Part shown: positions 53,301 through 62,711 of the stretch, in pieces | Layout: each line of letters starts with the position of its first letter | How positions within the stretch are numbered: position 1 is the stretch's first letter | Assembly (NCBI GenBank): GCA_964549105.1 | Contig: CAZJTZ010000013.1 | Span: 1-64,000, forward strand | Source of the DNA: Hydrogenedens sp964549105 | GTDB lineage: Bacteria; Hydrogenedentota; Hydrogenedentia; Hydrogenedentales; Hydrogenedentaceae | Length of the DNA stretch: 64,000 nt | Direction of reading: 5' to 3' | The notes under the pieces: generated by a model | The model's input: the letters and a program-made list of their open reading frames with translations, nothing else | Database searches by the model: none | What the model was told of the DNA's origin: nothing | Position numbers and translations under genes: made by a program

Positions 53301-56300
53301 ATAGAGGATAAATTGCAAGTTGCGGTAGCACTGGTTGGTAAAGATTTTAATCCTGCCCCAGATAGCGAAGTAGATGTATTTTTAGAGAGAGCCGATTGGA
53401 GTTTTGCAAATCGTCTCTATCCACGAAATTCAGGTGGGACAATCCCGCAATGGAGACGAGTCTTTACGATTATTGAACAGCAAAAGGTTACTACAAAAGA
53501 CGGCATGGCAACTGCTCAATTTAGTATTCCTCCTTTTTATCAAACATATAGAGTGCGTGTTCAGAGAACCGGAGGTAAAACTTTCTCTGATATGTCTTTC
53601 TATTGTGTTCCTCAAAAGATTCTACATTTAGAGGAAGGACCTCCCGAATTAGTTAAGATACATATTGAAGACAAAAAATGGCAGGTAGGAGAGTCTGTTC
53701 CAGTGTCGGTAGAGGTTCCGTTCGATGGGAAAGCCGTTGCTGTGATTCAGGGGGACAGGGTTTGGGATGCACAGGTGTTTGATATTGTGTCCGGGAAAGG
53801 TGCTTTTTCACTTAATATCGAGGAAAAATATTTCCCTAATGTCTGGGTCGGAGTTTCAGCAATTCATGTTCCTGCAAAGGAAGATATGATTAGTCCCTAC
53901 TCTACCTTTTCTTATGCAAAGGTAGAGATAGAAAAACCTCAACAAAAGTTAAACATTGTTTTCACAAAAATTCCAGAGGAAATAGAACCGCAAAATACGA
54001 CTGAATTGAATGTTCAGACCACAACTTTTGATGGTAAGCCTATCTCTGCGGAATTGACTATTGCAGCCGTAGACGAAGGCATACATGCGATTCTTGGTTA
54101 TACTTTACCCGACCCGTATACATGGTTCGGCAGACCACGCTATTCTCCTATCTGGAGGGTGCATTATTACGACCATGTTGCGTATGACTATGACCCATCT
54201 TCGCCGAGTGGAGATATGATAGCCCGCCAATTATCAGCAGGCAAGCCAGAAATTGGTGAATCATGGATAAAACCTGTGGCTTTATGGTCAGGGGTTATAA
54301 AAACAGATGAACAGGGGTTCGCAAAGGTTGCTTTTAATTTGCCTGAATTTAATGGAACATTGAGGATAGTTGCGGTTGGTGCGAACAAGGAATTATTTGG
54401 CTCCACAGAAAGTAAAATGTTGGTGAGAAGACCATGTGTTATCCAGACCCAACTTCCCCGTTTCTTACGACCTCAGGACAATGCCATCATATTTGCACGA
54501 AGTTTGAACTCACAGGAGAACCCGCTGGATGTAAAGTTGACCTTAACTCCAAATGAATCTATTAGTATCCAGCCAGTGACCCTGCAATGGGAATCACCTC
54601 CAAAAGGTTTAGGAATTTCGCCAGACATAAATATTGTTTGCCTCTCAGGGGCAAACAATGCCCAGTTACAGTGGCAGTATAATATTACAAATAAAACAGG
54701 GGATATAGTCGACCAATTTTCGGAACAAACACCTATACCTGTTAGAATTCCATCCATATACGAGCAAAGAGCAACTACTTTAATCGTGCCCGCAGGAGAA
54801 ACATTAAATTTAGATACATCTGATTTTGTTGAGGACAATTTATTAGCGACAGAGATAAAAATCAGTGGCAGTCCTTTCCTTCAAGCAGAACCTGCTCTAC
54901 GGTGGCTATGGGAATATAATTATACCTGCTGTGAGCAGAAAGCGTCGCGACTTTATGCCTTATACCTATTCCGCAATTTTTTGAAGGATTCTATGTCTGA
55001 TGTGATTTCGCCATCGGATTATGACAAACTTTTGATGACAATGCTAAACGATATCTTCTCACATCAGCAAGGGAATGGAGGTCTTTCCCTCTGGCCTTAT
55101 TCCTCTAATTCAGATATAAGAACATCGCTACATGCTGGATTCCTACTTGCCATGATTAATCGTGATAAGGGGCTTCCTATACCAGAAAAACCTTATCAAC
55201 GGTTAATCGCTTTCCTAAAAGATTTAATTTTAGTTGGAGGAGGTGATGAATCCCTTTCAAATCCTGAGATAAAGGCTTTTGCCACACTTATACTGGCTCT
55301 GGATGGAGACCCCGTTGCGTGTGAACGACTGAATAATTACTTGAAAGCAGACAATCCCCGTGATTTAAGAGTGTTATTACTCCTCGGCGCAAATATTTGC
55401 GGAATGCCATCAGCAGAGATAAAGAAACATGTTGAACAACTTAAATGGGAAACGGGAGAAGAGTCTTCTCGCAAATTATGGAAATTTAGTTCCAATAGTG
55501 TCCGAATGTTAGCCCTACAACTTATTTCCAGAGTTATATCTGACGCAACACCCGAGAATATGTTGGAAATACAAAAGCCACTAATTGAATATTTAACAAA
55601 GCATTTAGGTTTTACCACTTATGATTTGGGGATGGTTCTTATGGCACTGGATATGAGTTTCAAAAAGTTAAATATTCAATCGCAGGAATGTACAGCACAG
55701 ATAAAGTTAGACGGCATTGAACAACTCGTTCAAGGAACAAAGATATTCAAGAATAAGAAACAGGGAAAGACACAGATTGATATTCACAACACAGGTACTA
55801 CCCCTGTATATGCTTTTTGGTGTATTCGAGGTGTGTCAAAAAATCCACCTAAAAATGCGGAATCGAATAATCTGAACCTTGAACGATTCGTTTTTGATTG
55901 TAAAGATAAACAGGAAACTATAACTCCATTTAAACAGGGAAATACCTATTTGCTCCTATTTAGAGTTCAACCTAAGTACGATGTAGATAGTTTAATTCTA
56001 ACCCAGTTATTACCCGCAGGATTTGAGATTGAAAATCCAAGACTAAAACAAGAGCAGATGAGTGAACTTATCCCAAAACAGTATATTAATTCAGCAAGCA
56101 TTATTGACCCTGAACATGTAGAAATAAGAGATGACAAACTTATTGTAGCGTATCCTCAATTACAATCTTCTAAAAATTATATTTACGCTACTATGGTTCG
56201 GGCAATTACTCGTGGCAGTTTTGAATTTCCAGGGGCAAGGATTGAGGATATGTATAAACCAGAAACTTTTGCTCGTTTAGCAACGGGACAAATTGAAGTT

Positions 56301-56306
56301 AAATAA
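50349..56306 (+). CDS. Bacterial alpha-2-macroglobulin-like lipoprotein
   Basis: This 1985-residue protein is the largest in the window. It has a signal and a lipobox-like Cys22, then many MG-type beta domains. Blocks typical of the family are YTDRNLYRPGELIHSRWIVR (about residues 748-767), the PVALWSGVIKTDEQGFAKVAF region, and the thioester CCEQ at 1527-1530 (C1527 and Q1530) in the helical thioester domain. The thioester traps attacking proteases covalently in known members. It is followed by pbpC, the same pair as yfhM-pbpC in E. coli, where the two are thought to guard and repair the wall after envelope damage. The protein is probably periplasmic and membrane-anchored. Confidence 0.9.
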   Translation: MKKGRFLSIVISLAICIIGVSCSGGDTEKTVDTTKNASVSSLPSANKRPVSLVPIAQYPLAGEPIEKKFMLVFDKKIHFPSEVPVVDYIKTNPPLKGITDCIENTLVFNLLEPVPENINEIEFCVHPQLQSEDGILIDTQKQCYRIPTVGLKVLEGQFQDVNDSMIVFSLRFSFPVLPQEIKPFISITNQNDSNVEFELDETNEPSDLVLIRIKRVETEPYKLILKPGYINSEKRYKGQAAYFEFPLQESLSVLECKRADYSRVEIAFSRPVASDVIYSHIQIFSSDAHKCSFTAAPLDWGKVNEMAINNPPTNSDLIEKKVSKSWALYVHDLNTLDNVYIMLVVMKNTWSEDFSILPTEYSWSSSASSKEFKVDYAYWRNKGLDGVSYSLSMPKIEEETAINYLEIIPPVDNLSIQKTNEYELEIKGNWKTGIKYILKWKAGLKWGMEMTSFSGLTYKILENDYVYTMRELPEFKTLDFDNKDKFYIIPFHEKNFIRVGSRNVSKGYLHVYQVITENLPVWLGNTSSNNVPFEINEKTTRYITAIPIEFPNSADNTSYMDVDLTQHLANYSKGIFTLCLSDEKDPGKLRANWEIRGTNNKESGGYEEYEYDYYNYNFDPSQNENRLYADINGTRSSIRYILWTRLGVVSHWDNTSLVGFVHDLIDLSPQAGAVVSAYSIKNDKVAEGTTDNNGIFKFLLDNQDAEKPRLITIKTRNDFTFVFLTPKPLPTLKDLEKYENYDRNKYDAFIYTDRNLYRPGELIHSRWIVRSNYGSEVINAPLELRFVNPQNKVVQRKVVSLSEWGTGGEDIATETTYLTGTYTLGLYVPGGEQICGSIPVHVEDFVPDRIKVELTVPDDFWIVGTEQKFELSSQYYVGPPASNLPCKAKLIITPTTFENEKWKGYQFGNNEFFKTVVMDLGTKNTDSEGKSEFSFDFSPPGTINKPIEIAVIGEVSEVGGRAVSAVKKIKGYPEEIICGLGVEKIEDKLQVAVALVGKDFNPAPDSEVDVFLERADWSFANRLYPRNSGGTIPQWRRVFTIIEQQKVTTKDGMATAQFSIPPFYQTYRVRVQRTGGKTFSDMSFYCVPQKILHLEEGPPELVKIHIEDKKWQVGESVPVSVEVPFDGKAVAVIQGDRVWDAQVFDIVSGKGAFSLNIEEKYFPNVWVGVSAIHVPAKEDMISPYSTFSYAKVEIEKPQQKLNIVFTKIPEEIEPQNTTELNVQTTTFDGKPISAELTIAAVDEGIHAILGYTLPDPYTWFGRPRYSPIWRVHYYDHVAYDYDPSSPSGDMIARQLSAGKPEIGESWIKPVALWSGVIKTDEQGFAKVAFNLPEFNGTLRIVAVGANKELFGSTESKMLVRRPCVIQTQLPRFLRPQDNAIIFARSLNSQENPLDVKLTLTPNESISIQPVTLQWESPPKGLGISPDINIVCLSGANNAQLQWQYNITNKTGDIVDQFSEQTPIPVRIPSIYEQRATTLIVPAGETLNLDTSDFVEDNLLATEIKISGSPFLQAEPALRWLWEYNYTCCEQKASRLYALYLFRNFLKDSMSDVISPSDYDKLLMTMLNDIFSHQQGNGGLSLWPYSSNSDIRTSLHAGFLLAMINRDKGLPIPEKPYQRLIAFLKDLILVGGGDESLSNPEIKAFATLILALDGDPVACERLNNYLKADNPRDLRVLLLLGANICGMPSAEIKKHVEQLKWETGEESSRKLWKFSSNSVRMLALQLISRVISDATPENMLEIQKPLIEYLTKHLGFTTYDLGMVLMALDMSFKKLNIQSQECTAQIKLDGIEQLVQGTKIFKNKKQGKTQIDIHNTGTTPVYAFWCIRGVSKNPPKNAESNNLNLERFVFDCKDKQETITPFKQGNTYLLLFRVQPKYDVDSLILTQLLPAGFEIENPRLKQEQMSELIPKQYINSASIIDPEHVEIRDDKLIVAYPQLQSSKNYIYATMVRAITRGSFEFPGARIEDMYKPETFARLATGQIEVK

Positions 56307-56313
56307 ATGTGAT

Positions 56314-58647
56314 ATGGACAGAAATTTGCTGAACCATATTGTAAAAAGATTTATATTGTTTCTTGGAATAACATTAATACTTATAGCCACTTTTTATCCT
56401 ATTTGGGTGTGGAATATATGTCCTGAAAATCCCTGTGATTTTTTAATAAGTTCATATTCGCCACAGGTCATTTCAAGAGAAGGTAGAACTCTATGGGCAG
56501 GATTAAATGAAAAAGAACAATGGTGCTTGCCTGTCCATATCAATAGTGTTTCGCAACATTTAATCCATGCTACCGTAGCCCTTGAAGACAAACGATTCTG
56601 GCAACATCATGGAGTAGATTTACTTGCGATAGGTCGTGCCATTATTCAAAACATTCATGCGACACGGGCAATATCAGGTGCGTCAACTATAACAATGCAA
56701 GTGGTAAAACAATATTACCGTCAGAACGGTTATACTGTGCCTGATTCTATATTGGAAAAGTTACATTTCAAGTTTTTGCAGTCAGTTCAGGCTATTCGAC
56801 TTGAAAGATACACCACAAAGCGGGAAATACTGCAAGCATATTTAAACAATGTGTCTTACGGTGGAAATCTGGTTGGCGTAGAATCCGCAGCCTGGCGATA
56901 TTTTGGCAAAACCACTGAGAATCTGAGTTTGAGTGAAAGTGCTATGCTTGCAGGCATTCCGCAGTCGCCCGAAATATATCGCCCTGATAAAAACTTATCT
57001 CGAAGCCTAAAAAAGATGAGATATGTTTTGCGAAGAATGAATAAGGAAGGTTATATTTCTGGGGAGCAGTATGCAAACGGGATAAAATCAAGAATACAGG
57101 TTGACTTTTATCCCTTTCCCAATCATTGCCAGCACTGGGCAGAAAAAGAGGAACACTTACTAAATGAAAAGAGAACGGTTCACACCTGTCTGGGATATGA
57201 TATTCAGTGTCAGGCAGAAGAAATATTAAAACAAAAAGTCCAGCAGTGGACGCCAGAGGTTACTATTGCGTCAGCAATGGTTGTTGATGTTTCCACAGGA
57301 GAGATTCTGGCACGAGTTGGAGGTATATCACAAGATTCAAGGACTCCTGTCAGTTATCTGGATTTCTGTAGTGTGCCTCGTTCTCCCGGCTCTGCATTAA
57401 AGCCTTTTCTATATTGTTTCGCTATGGAAAAGGGACTTTTATTTCCAGAGGAAACACTGTTGGATTCGGATTTTGATACAGGCAGTTATTCTCCAAAAAA
57501 TTTTGATGAGGTTTTTCATGGATTTATTGATGCTACAACTGCATTACGCTATTCACTAAATATCCCGGCAGTTCTTCTCTTGCAGAGGGTGGGGACAGGT
57601 TCGTTTGCAGGTGAGTTGAAAAAATGTGGACTTAATTTCGACAAATATATTCAGAAAGTCAAGGAGCCAGGTTTAGGCTTTGTTTTGGGAAATTGTGAAG
57701 TGAGCATGGAAGAAATGATGAATGCTTATGCCTGTTTAGCAAATGAAGGACAGTTCAAACCGTTAAAGATTTTGAAAGAGGGACAAGACGAACAAAGTGT
57801 TCAGGTATTAGACCACGGTGCAACCTTAATTTTATATCAAATGATGGAAGGCATGTTGACGGGCGAAGTTGCTCGTGACTCTGCTCGTCTGTCGCGGGAA
57901 CCCGTTAGAATATGTTGGAAAACAGGCACTTCCTCAGGACGGAGAGATTCCTGGGCATTTGTGTTCAACAAACACTACCTTGTCGGCGTATGGATGGGTA
58001 ACCCACAGTTTAAGGGAAGTCCCAAGTTAGTAGGTGCTTTAACCGCATACCCTACTGCATGCGAAATATTCCGCTCATTACCTCAAAAGAAAGGAAGTGA
58101 ATTTCCTGATTTTCCGACAAAGGATGTAAAACCTATACAGGTCTGTAGTTTGAGCGGGCTGCCTGCAAACCCATATTGCAAATTTAAAAAACAGGTTTAT
58201 GTTTCCTCCAATGTCCCGTTGTCCCGGGTATGCGATGTGCATTATTACAATATACAATCAGGACAGGTTCGTGAGCGGTTTCCTTCGCAAAGTAAAGGCT
58301 GGGATTTATCACGAATAGGGTTTGTCCCGAATAGAGGAGGAGAGGCTATTGAAGCAAAAGTAAATTTAAAAATACTAACTCCAGCAGACGGCTCAAAATT
58401 TGTTTACAGTTCCAATACGACTCAAAATACTCTACAACTCCAAAGTTCAAGAGACAATATACAAACAATCTATTGGTATGTGGACGACCGATTTTTAGGT
58501 GAAAGTTCTGCCGAAAATCTATTACAGTGGAACTTTACCCCAGGAAAACATAAAATCCATTGTTTAGATTTATCAGACAACGACGATACTGTATATGTAG
58601 AAATAATTCCGCCCGAAAAAATTATAAAAATTGCTAACATAAAATAA
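56314..58647 (+). CDS. pbpC: Penicillin-binding protein 1C
   Basis: The protein of about 777 residues has one N-terminal membrane helix, a GT51 glycosyltransferase domain (ALEDKRFWQHHGVDLLAIGRA; ASTITMQVVKQYYR; AYLNNVSYGGNLVGVESAA), a transpeptidase domain (SPGSALKPFLY with SxxK, RYSLN as SxN, and WKTGTSSGRRDSW as KTG) and a C-terminal PBP1C domain with SGLPANPYC. It polymerises and may crosslink peptidoglycan in the periplasm. The ATG at MDRNLLN follows the macroglobulin stop after seven bases, so the pair is an operon; a longer TTG start would overlap the upstream gene. Confidence 0.93.
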   Translation: MDRNLLNHIVKRFILFLGITLILIATFYPIWVWNICPENPCDFLISSYSPQVISREGRTLWAGLNEKEQWCLPVHINSVSQHLIHATVALEDKRFWQHHGVDLLAIGRAIIQNIHATRAISGASTITMQVVKQYYRQNGYTVPDSILEKLHFKFLQSVQAIRLERYTTKREILQAYLNNVSYGGNLVGVESAAWRYFGKTTENLSLSESAMLAGIPQSPEIYRPDKNLSRSLKKMRYVLRRMNKEGYISGEQYANGIKSRIQVDFYPFPNHCQHWAEKEEHLLNEKRTVHTCLGYDIQCQAEEILKQKVQQWTPEVTIASAMVVDVSTGEILARVGGISQDSRTPVSYLDFCSVPRSPGSALKPFLYCFAMEKGLLFPEETLLDSDFDTGSYSPKNFDEVFHGFIDATTALRYSLNIPAVLLLQRVGTGSFAGELKKCGLNFDKYIQKVKEPGLGFVLGNCEVSMEEMMNAYACLANEGQFKPLKILKEGQDEQSVQVLDHGATLILYQMMEGMLTGEVARDSARLSREPVRICWKTGTSSGRRDSWAFVFNKHYLVGVWMGNPQFKGSPKLVGALTAYPTACEIFRSLPQKKGSEFPDFPTKDVKPIQVCSLSGLPANPYCKFKKQVYVSSNVPLSRVCDVHYYNIQSGQVRERFPSQSKGWDLSRIGFVPNRGGEAIEAKVNLKILTPADGSKFVYSSNTTQNTLQLQSSRDNIQTIYWYVDDRFLGESSAENLLQWNFTPGKHKIHCLDLSDNDDTVYVEIIPPEKIIKIANIK

Positions 58648-58648
58648 A

Positions 58649-60220
58649 CTACCAGTAGGTATAAAAGAGGGATTCTGTTAGCACGGTTTGAAAGATTAGG
58701 AAGGTTGAGACGATTATCATAAGGTTTGGGTTATCCTTTGATTTGGTTTCCCAGTAACGAAGGGCAGGTATTAGAAAAAATGGGAAGATATATAGAGCAG
58801 AACGTTCCCCTTCACCAGGTGCAATATATGCAATATCTAATACAAGCAAGGTCGCAAAGAATAAAAAATATTCCAACAAGTCATGTTTTTTTGTTGTTTT
58901 TATTTGAACTAGAAAACCAAAAAATATAGGAATCCCTGTAAAATAAATCCATGACCAGGGGGTAAAGAGTTTAAACCACCCTAAGGAATATCGAGGTGCA
59001 ATGGATTGCAATGCCATCATATCTTCATCGAACATTTTTCTTGCCTGGAAAAATACCTGTATGGGTTTGTAGTCTGTAAAAAAGCAAAGGATAAAATAGA
59101 AAAGGAAGAAGCCTATTAACATGGATAAAGATAATAGAAATAGTCTTAAAAAAGTCATTCGCCGTTCATACAAAAATAAAAGTCCACGAAAAACAAAATA
59201 AATTCCAATGGATAATAAAGTAAACTTAAAAAGGGATAGGATTGCAAACAGAATCCCTGCAAAAAATATAGAAAAAAGGGAATGGCTGTTTAATGATTTT
59301 TCAAAACTCCATAAGGACAGAAAGAGAAAAGGCATATACAAAATTTCAGTGGAAGTGGCACAGAACAAAACTAATGATGGGATAAGGGTATATAAAAATG
59401 TCCCTTCGATGGCTGTTTTAGTCTGGTGGTTCGATAATTCTTTAATCCACAAGAACAGGGGAAAAATGGCTAACCCCCCAAACAATACTGTAAAAATGGA
59501 GAGAGAAAATGGTGATTTTCCAACGAAATAGGAAGATAGCCAGAGCAAGGATAACGGTCCCGGCGGAGCCAGTCTCGCATGTAGAGATAGGTAAGACTGA
59601 ATTTCATGGTAACGGTTGAACAGTTCATAAATACTTTTAGTAATGCCAATATCACCAATGTATTCATATTTTGCCCGTTGATAAGGTTGGGAGATAGCAT
59701 CTATTCCACCTCGAATTGTGGCTACTTCAAATGACAGAAAAATGTAAAATAGGTATATCCCTATAAGTAGAATCAAGATGCTTTTAGTTCTTTCTATCTT
59801 TTTGTTAAAGCATATATTCGTTAAGTAAGGAAGGCAAGAAATTGTAGTTAAAAATATAATAAGTTCATATATAAACTGTATAGAAAAATCTTTTGTATGA
59901 AGGAAATAGAAAAGAATATATAAAACAGATAATATAGAGATTATCAGAGTTTTGTAAGATAATTTGTTAGTGTAGTATATTAAAATTGTGCTTACTAATA
60001 TAAAGAAAGGTAATTGTAAGGAGGAGAAGCATGAAAGGTGTATAGGCTTCCAGAGAGCATAGAAAGGAGTAATATGTCTGTAAATAGGTTCAATGCCTAT
60101 TGAATAGGCTATAAGCATAACAAAAAAATTGAGTAAGAGGAAAGAAATAAAAGTACACAAATAAAAGATAGATGTTTTCTGTTCTTTATCCTGGCTGATG
60201 TTTATTTTGTTGCTAATCAT
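58649..60220 (-). CDS. Polytopic membrane protein, GT39/ArnT-like glycosyltransferase candidate
   Basis: The 523-residue protein is very hydrophobic, with about ten or more membrane helices and a short charged N-terminus. A loop after the fifth or sixth helix (RGGIDAISQPYQRAKYEYIGDIG and RLAPPGPLSLLWLSSYFVGKSP) recalls the first periplasmic loop of GT-C glycosyltransferases that use lipid-linked sugars, but no clear catalytic Asp pair can be named by eye. The C-terminus ends in short helices. It is convergent with pbpC (two bases apart) and divergent from the TolA-like gene. The substrate is unknown, and the family call is tentative. Confidence 0.5.
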   Translation of the reverse strand: MISNKINISQDKEQKTSIFYLCTFISFLLLNFFVMLIAYSIGIEPIYRHITPFYALWKPIHLSCFSSLQLPFFILVSTILIYYTNKLSYKTLIISILSVLYILFYFLHTKDFSIQFIYELIIFLTTISCLPYLTNICFNKKIERTKSILILLIGIYLFYIFLSFEVATIRGGIDAISQPYQRAKYEYIGDIGITKSIYELFNRYHEIQSYLSLHARLAPPGPLSLLWLSSYFVGKSPFSLSIFTVLFGGLAIFPLFLWIKELSNHQTKTAIEGTFLYTLIPSLVLFCATSTEILYMPFLFLSLWSFEKSLNSHSLFSIFFAGILFAILSLFKFTLLSIGIYFVFRGLLFLYERRMTFLRLFLLSLSMLIGFFLFYFILCFFTDYKPIQVFFQARKMFDEDMMALQSIAPRYSLGWFKLFTPWSWIYFTGIPIFFGFLVQIKTTKKHDLLEYFLFFATLLVLDIAYIAPGEGERSALYIFPFFLIPALRYWETKSKDNPNLMIIVSTFLIFQTVLTESLFYTYW

Positions 60221-60396
60221 TTTTATCTTTTTATGGTTGATATGCGTTTATAAATAAAGCCTTTTCTCTATATAAATCTTGTCAAATAATATTAGAACTT
60301 TTTTATTCGTAATAATATAAATAAATAGTAAGGGAACAAATAAAAAGACCTATTATGGTATTATAATGACTTCAAAGAGGGAAAGTAATAATAAAA

Positions 60397-61251
60397 ATGC
60401 AATGGATATATCAAGAATATTGGAAGAAGAATGAAGATTCGAAAAGAATAAGAAAAGCCTTTTTCTTTTCAATACTTCTACATATAGTTATTTTTCTTCC
60501 ATTTTATTTTTACAAGATTCATTCACCAGAACCCATTCCACTTGTTTTTCAGGTGTCATTGGATAGTTCTGTGACTAATGATTCGACGGCTCAAGTGACT
60601 CCACCAAAGTCCCAGAAGCCAGAACCACCGAAGCCAGAACCACCCAAACCAGAACCACCCAAACCGGAGCCGCCTAAGCCTGAACCCCCTAAACCCGAAC
60701 CAAAGGTAGAACCCCCTAAGCCCGAACCTCAGAAACCCGAGCCTAAGGTAGAGTCGCCCAAACCCGAGCCTAAACCAAAACAGGAGAAAAAACAACCAGA
60801 AAAAAAGCCAGAATCGCCAAAGCCACAGCCAAAGCCACAGCCAAAACCTCCTGAACCTAAAAAAGAATCATCTCCGCCTCCGACGAAACAGGACCCTGTT
60901 CAGGAACCGCAAACTGTTACTCCTTCTACGGGACCCAAGGCACAAGTCGCTAACCTTTTGCCACCGGAATTAGAATGGTGGGCAAGGCAGGTTCAGAGGA
61001 AAATTGAAGATGTCTGGGTCGTTCCGAGTGGAATTAAAATTGATAATGAAAACAATGTTGCTGAAGTTTCTTTTTGGATAAATAGGAATGGGGAATTAAT
61101 AGACCAACCAGAAGTTACAAAAGAGGCAAGTGACCCTGTCCTGGCAGAATCGGGGGTACAGGCGATATTGCTTGCTGCTCCCTTCCCTCGTTTTCCTGAT
61201 AGTTTTGACAAGGATGAACAGTTAATAGTTTATTCTTTTTCTTTGCAGTAA
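60397..61251 (+). CDS. TolA/TonB-family envelope-spanning protein
   Basis: The 284-residue protein has a basic cytoplasmic N-terminus, one membrane helix (about 22-40), a Pro/Lys/Glu repeat region (about 74-156) that can span the periplasm, and a TonB/TolA-like C-terminal domain (about 192-284; WWARQVQRKIEDVWVVPSG, VSFWINRNGELIDQPEV, AILLAAPFPRFP). Such proteins pass proton-motive force from inner-membrane complexes to the outer membrane. The adjacent tolB favours TolA over TonB. No tolQ or tolR gene is in the window, so its motor must be encoded elsewhere. Upstream is a divergent gene. Confidence 0.8.
   Translation: MQWIYQEYWKKNEDSKRIRKAFFFSILLHIVIFLPFYFYKIHSPEPIPLVFQVSLDSSVTNDSTAQVTPPKSQKPEPPKPEPPKPEPPKPEPPKPEPPKPEPKVEPPKPEPQKPEPKVESPKPEPKPKQEKKQPEKKPESPKPQPKPQPKPPEPKKESSPPPTKQDPVQEPQTVTPSTGPKAQVANLLPPELEWWARQVQRKIEDVWVVPSGIKIDNENNVAEVSFWINRNGELIDQPEVTKEASDPVLAESGVQAILLAAPFPRFPDSFDKDEQLIVYSFSLQ
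60616..60864 (+). repeat. KPEPP-type coding repeat in the TolA/TonB-like gene
   Basis: Five tandem KPEPP units are followed by degenerate KPEPK, QKPEPK, PKPQPK and similar. The 15-base unit is only partly conserved because synonymous codons vary, so the repeat is held at the protein level. Confidence 0.8.
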
Positions 61252-61357
61252 ACAGAAAAAAGACCGTTTTTCAAAGGGGTATTTATGTAATCCCTATTAA
61301 GTTTAGATTATAATATCTTTCAATTAATAACGGATTAATTTAATGAGGAGTATTAAA

Positions 61358-62683
61358 ATGCAAAAAAGATTTTTTATTTATATGCTATTGCTTTTCTCTT
61401 TGTTCATAACAATCTTTCCTGTCGCAAATGCACAAGATGCCATCCGAATCCAATCTGTTCGAGGAGTAGATAGAAGAATTTTAATAGCAATTCCTCCTTT
61501 TTGTCCTGATACTCCGGATTTAAGTGGCGTTGCAGTAGAGTTATCCCAGGTTATGGCTTTTGATTTAGAATTTTCAGGTCTTTTCCTTATATTGCCGAGA
61601 GAATTATATCCTACTGGTTTTATTGCCTTAGACAAAGATATAGCGACCTTAAATTTTGAAGCATGGCGCACTACGAAAGCCGAATTTTTATTGTATGGAT
61701 TGGTTAAGAAAGAGGGTGGAAAATATCTATGTCAATTTCGATTATTGGACCTTGCTTCGAACAATCAAGTCGTTGGGAAAGAAGTTCGTGTTGATGTTTC
61801 TAATGCTCGTTTAGCTTCGCACCGTTTTTCCGAAGAGGTTATTGGTTATGTTGATGGTATTCCGGGTGTAGGGACAAGTCAAATCTGTTTTGCTGGAATT
61901 AAGGGTAAAAACAAAGAAATTTTCATATCAGATTACGACGGTGCAAATTTAAAACAAATTACAGAACATGGTTCAATCTCCATAAAACCGAAAATTTCCC
62001 CTGATGGGACTAAAATTGCCTATTTGTCATATAAAGACCGATATTCTTTCTTATACATTTTTGACCGTTTAACAGGAAAAGTAACCCCATTATCAAAAGA
62101 GGTAGGGTTAAACTCGTCTCCATCCTGGTTTCCCGATGGGAAGCAGTTAGCCATGACTTTAAGTAAAGATGCTAACATGGAAATCTATATCCGCAATATG
62201 AATGGAAGTGACCCGAGGAAAATTACAAAAAACAAAGATGCAGATACATCTCCCTCTATCTCTCCAGATGGCTCAAAAATGGTGTTTGTAAGTGACCGAG
62301 GTGGAAATCCGCAAATTTATCTTATGGGAGTAGATGGGAGCGAGCCGCGCCGAATTTCATATCAGGGAGGTAATTCTTATGACCCGGCCTGGTCGCCTGA
62401 TGGGAAAACGATTGCTTATGTTGTAGAGCAAAAAGGGGAAGGTTTTGAAATTTATATTATGGATGTTGATGGTTCTAATCCCCGCAGATTAACAAATTCT
62501 TATGGAAATAACGAATCTCCTACCTGGTCGCCAGACTCGCGTCATTTGATGTTTTGTTCCACAAGAAATGGTCGTTGGGAATTGTGGACTGTTAATGTGA
62601 AGACAGGAGAAGAACGACGCGTTCCTAATCTAAATATGGAATGTCAGGGTCCATCCTGGGGACCACGCTTACAAAGTGATTAA
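61358..62683 (+). CDS. tolB: Tol-Pal system protein TolB
   Basis: The protein of about 441 residues has a signal peptide (core about 7-24), an N-terminal TolB domain (about 30-165), and a six-bladed beta-propeller with repeated PDGTKIAYLS, PSWFPDGKQLAMTL, SPDGSKMVFVSD, WSPDGKTIAYV and WSPDSRHLMFCSTRNG blades. TolB is periplasmic and cycles between Pal and outer-membrane partners during constriction of the outer membrane. The ATG is chosen because AGGAG lies seven bases upstream; the earlier ATG overlaps that site. It follows the TolA-like gene. No pal gene follows; smpB does. Confidence 0.93.
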   Translation: MQKRFFIYMLLLFSLFITIFPVANAQDAIRIQSVRGVDRRILIAIPPFCPDTPDLSGVAVELSQVMAFDLEFSGLFLILPRELYPTGFIALDKDIATLNFEAWRTTKAEFLLYGLVKKEGGKYLCQFRLLDLASNNQVVGKEVRVDVSNARLASHRFSEEVIGYVDGIPGVGTSQICFAGIKGKNKEIFISDYDGANLKQITEHGSISIKPKISPDGTKIAYLSYKDRYSFLYIFDRLTGKVTPLSKEVGLNSSPSWFPDGKQLAMTLSKDANMEIYIRNMNGSDPRKITKNKDADTSPSISPDGSKMVFVSDRGGNPQIYLMGVDGSEPRRISYQGGNSYDPAWSPDGKTIAYVVEQKGEGFEIYIMDVDGSNPRRLTNSYGNNESPTWSPDSRHLMFCSTRNGRWELWTVNVKTGEERRVPNLNMECQGPSWGPRLQSD

Positions 62684-62711
62684 TATTATATGGCAATAAG
62701 GGTTTAATTTT

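Noticed and set aside
55337..55618. Minus-strand open frames inside the macroglobulin gene
   Set aside because: The plus strand is continuously coding with family motifs; the antisense frames have no start signals or homology visible.
60556..60795. Minus-strand open frame rich in Gly, Phe, Arg and Trp
   Set aside because: It is the complement of the KPEPP coding repeat; repetitive codons keep the frame open by chance.
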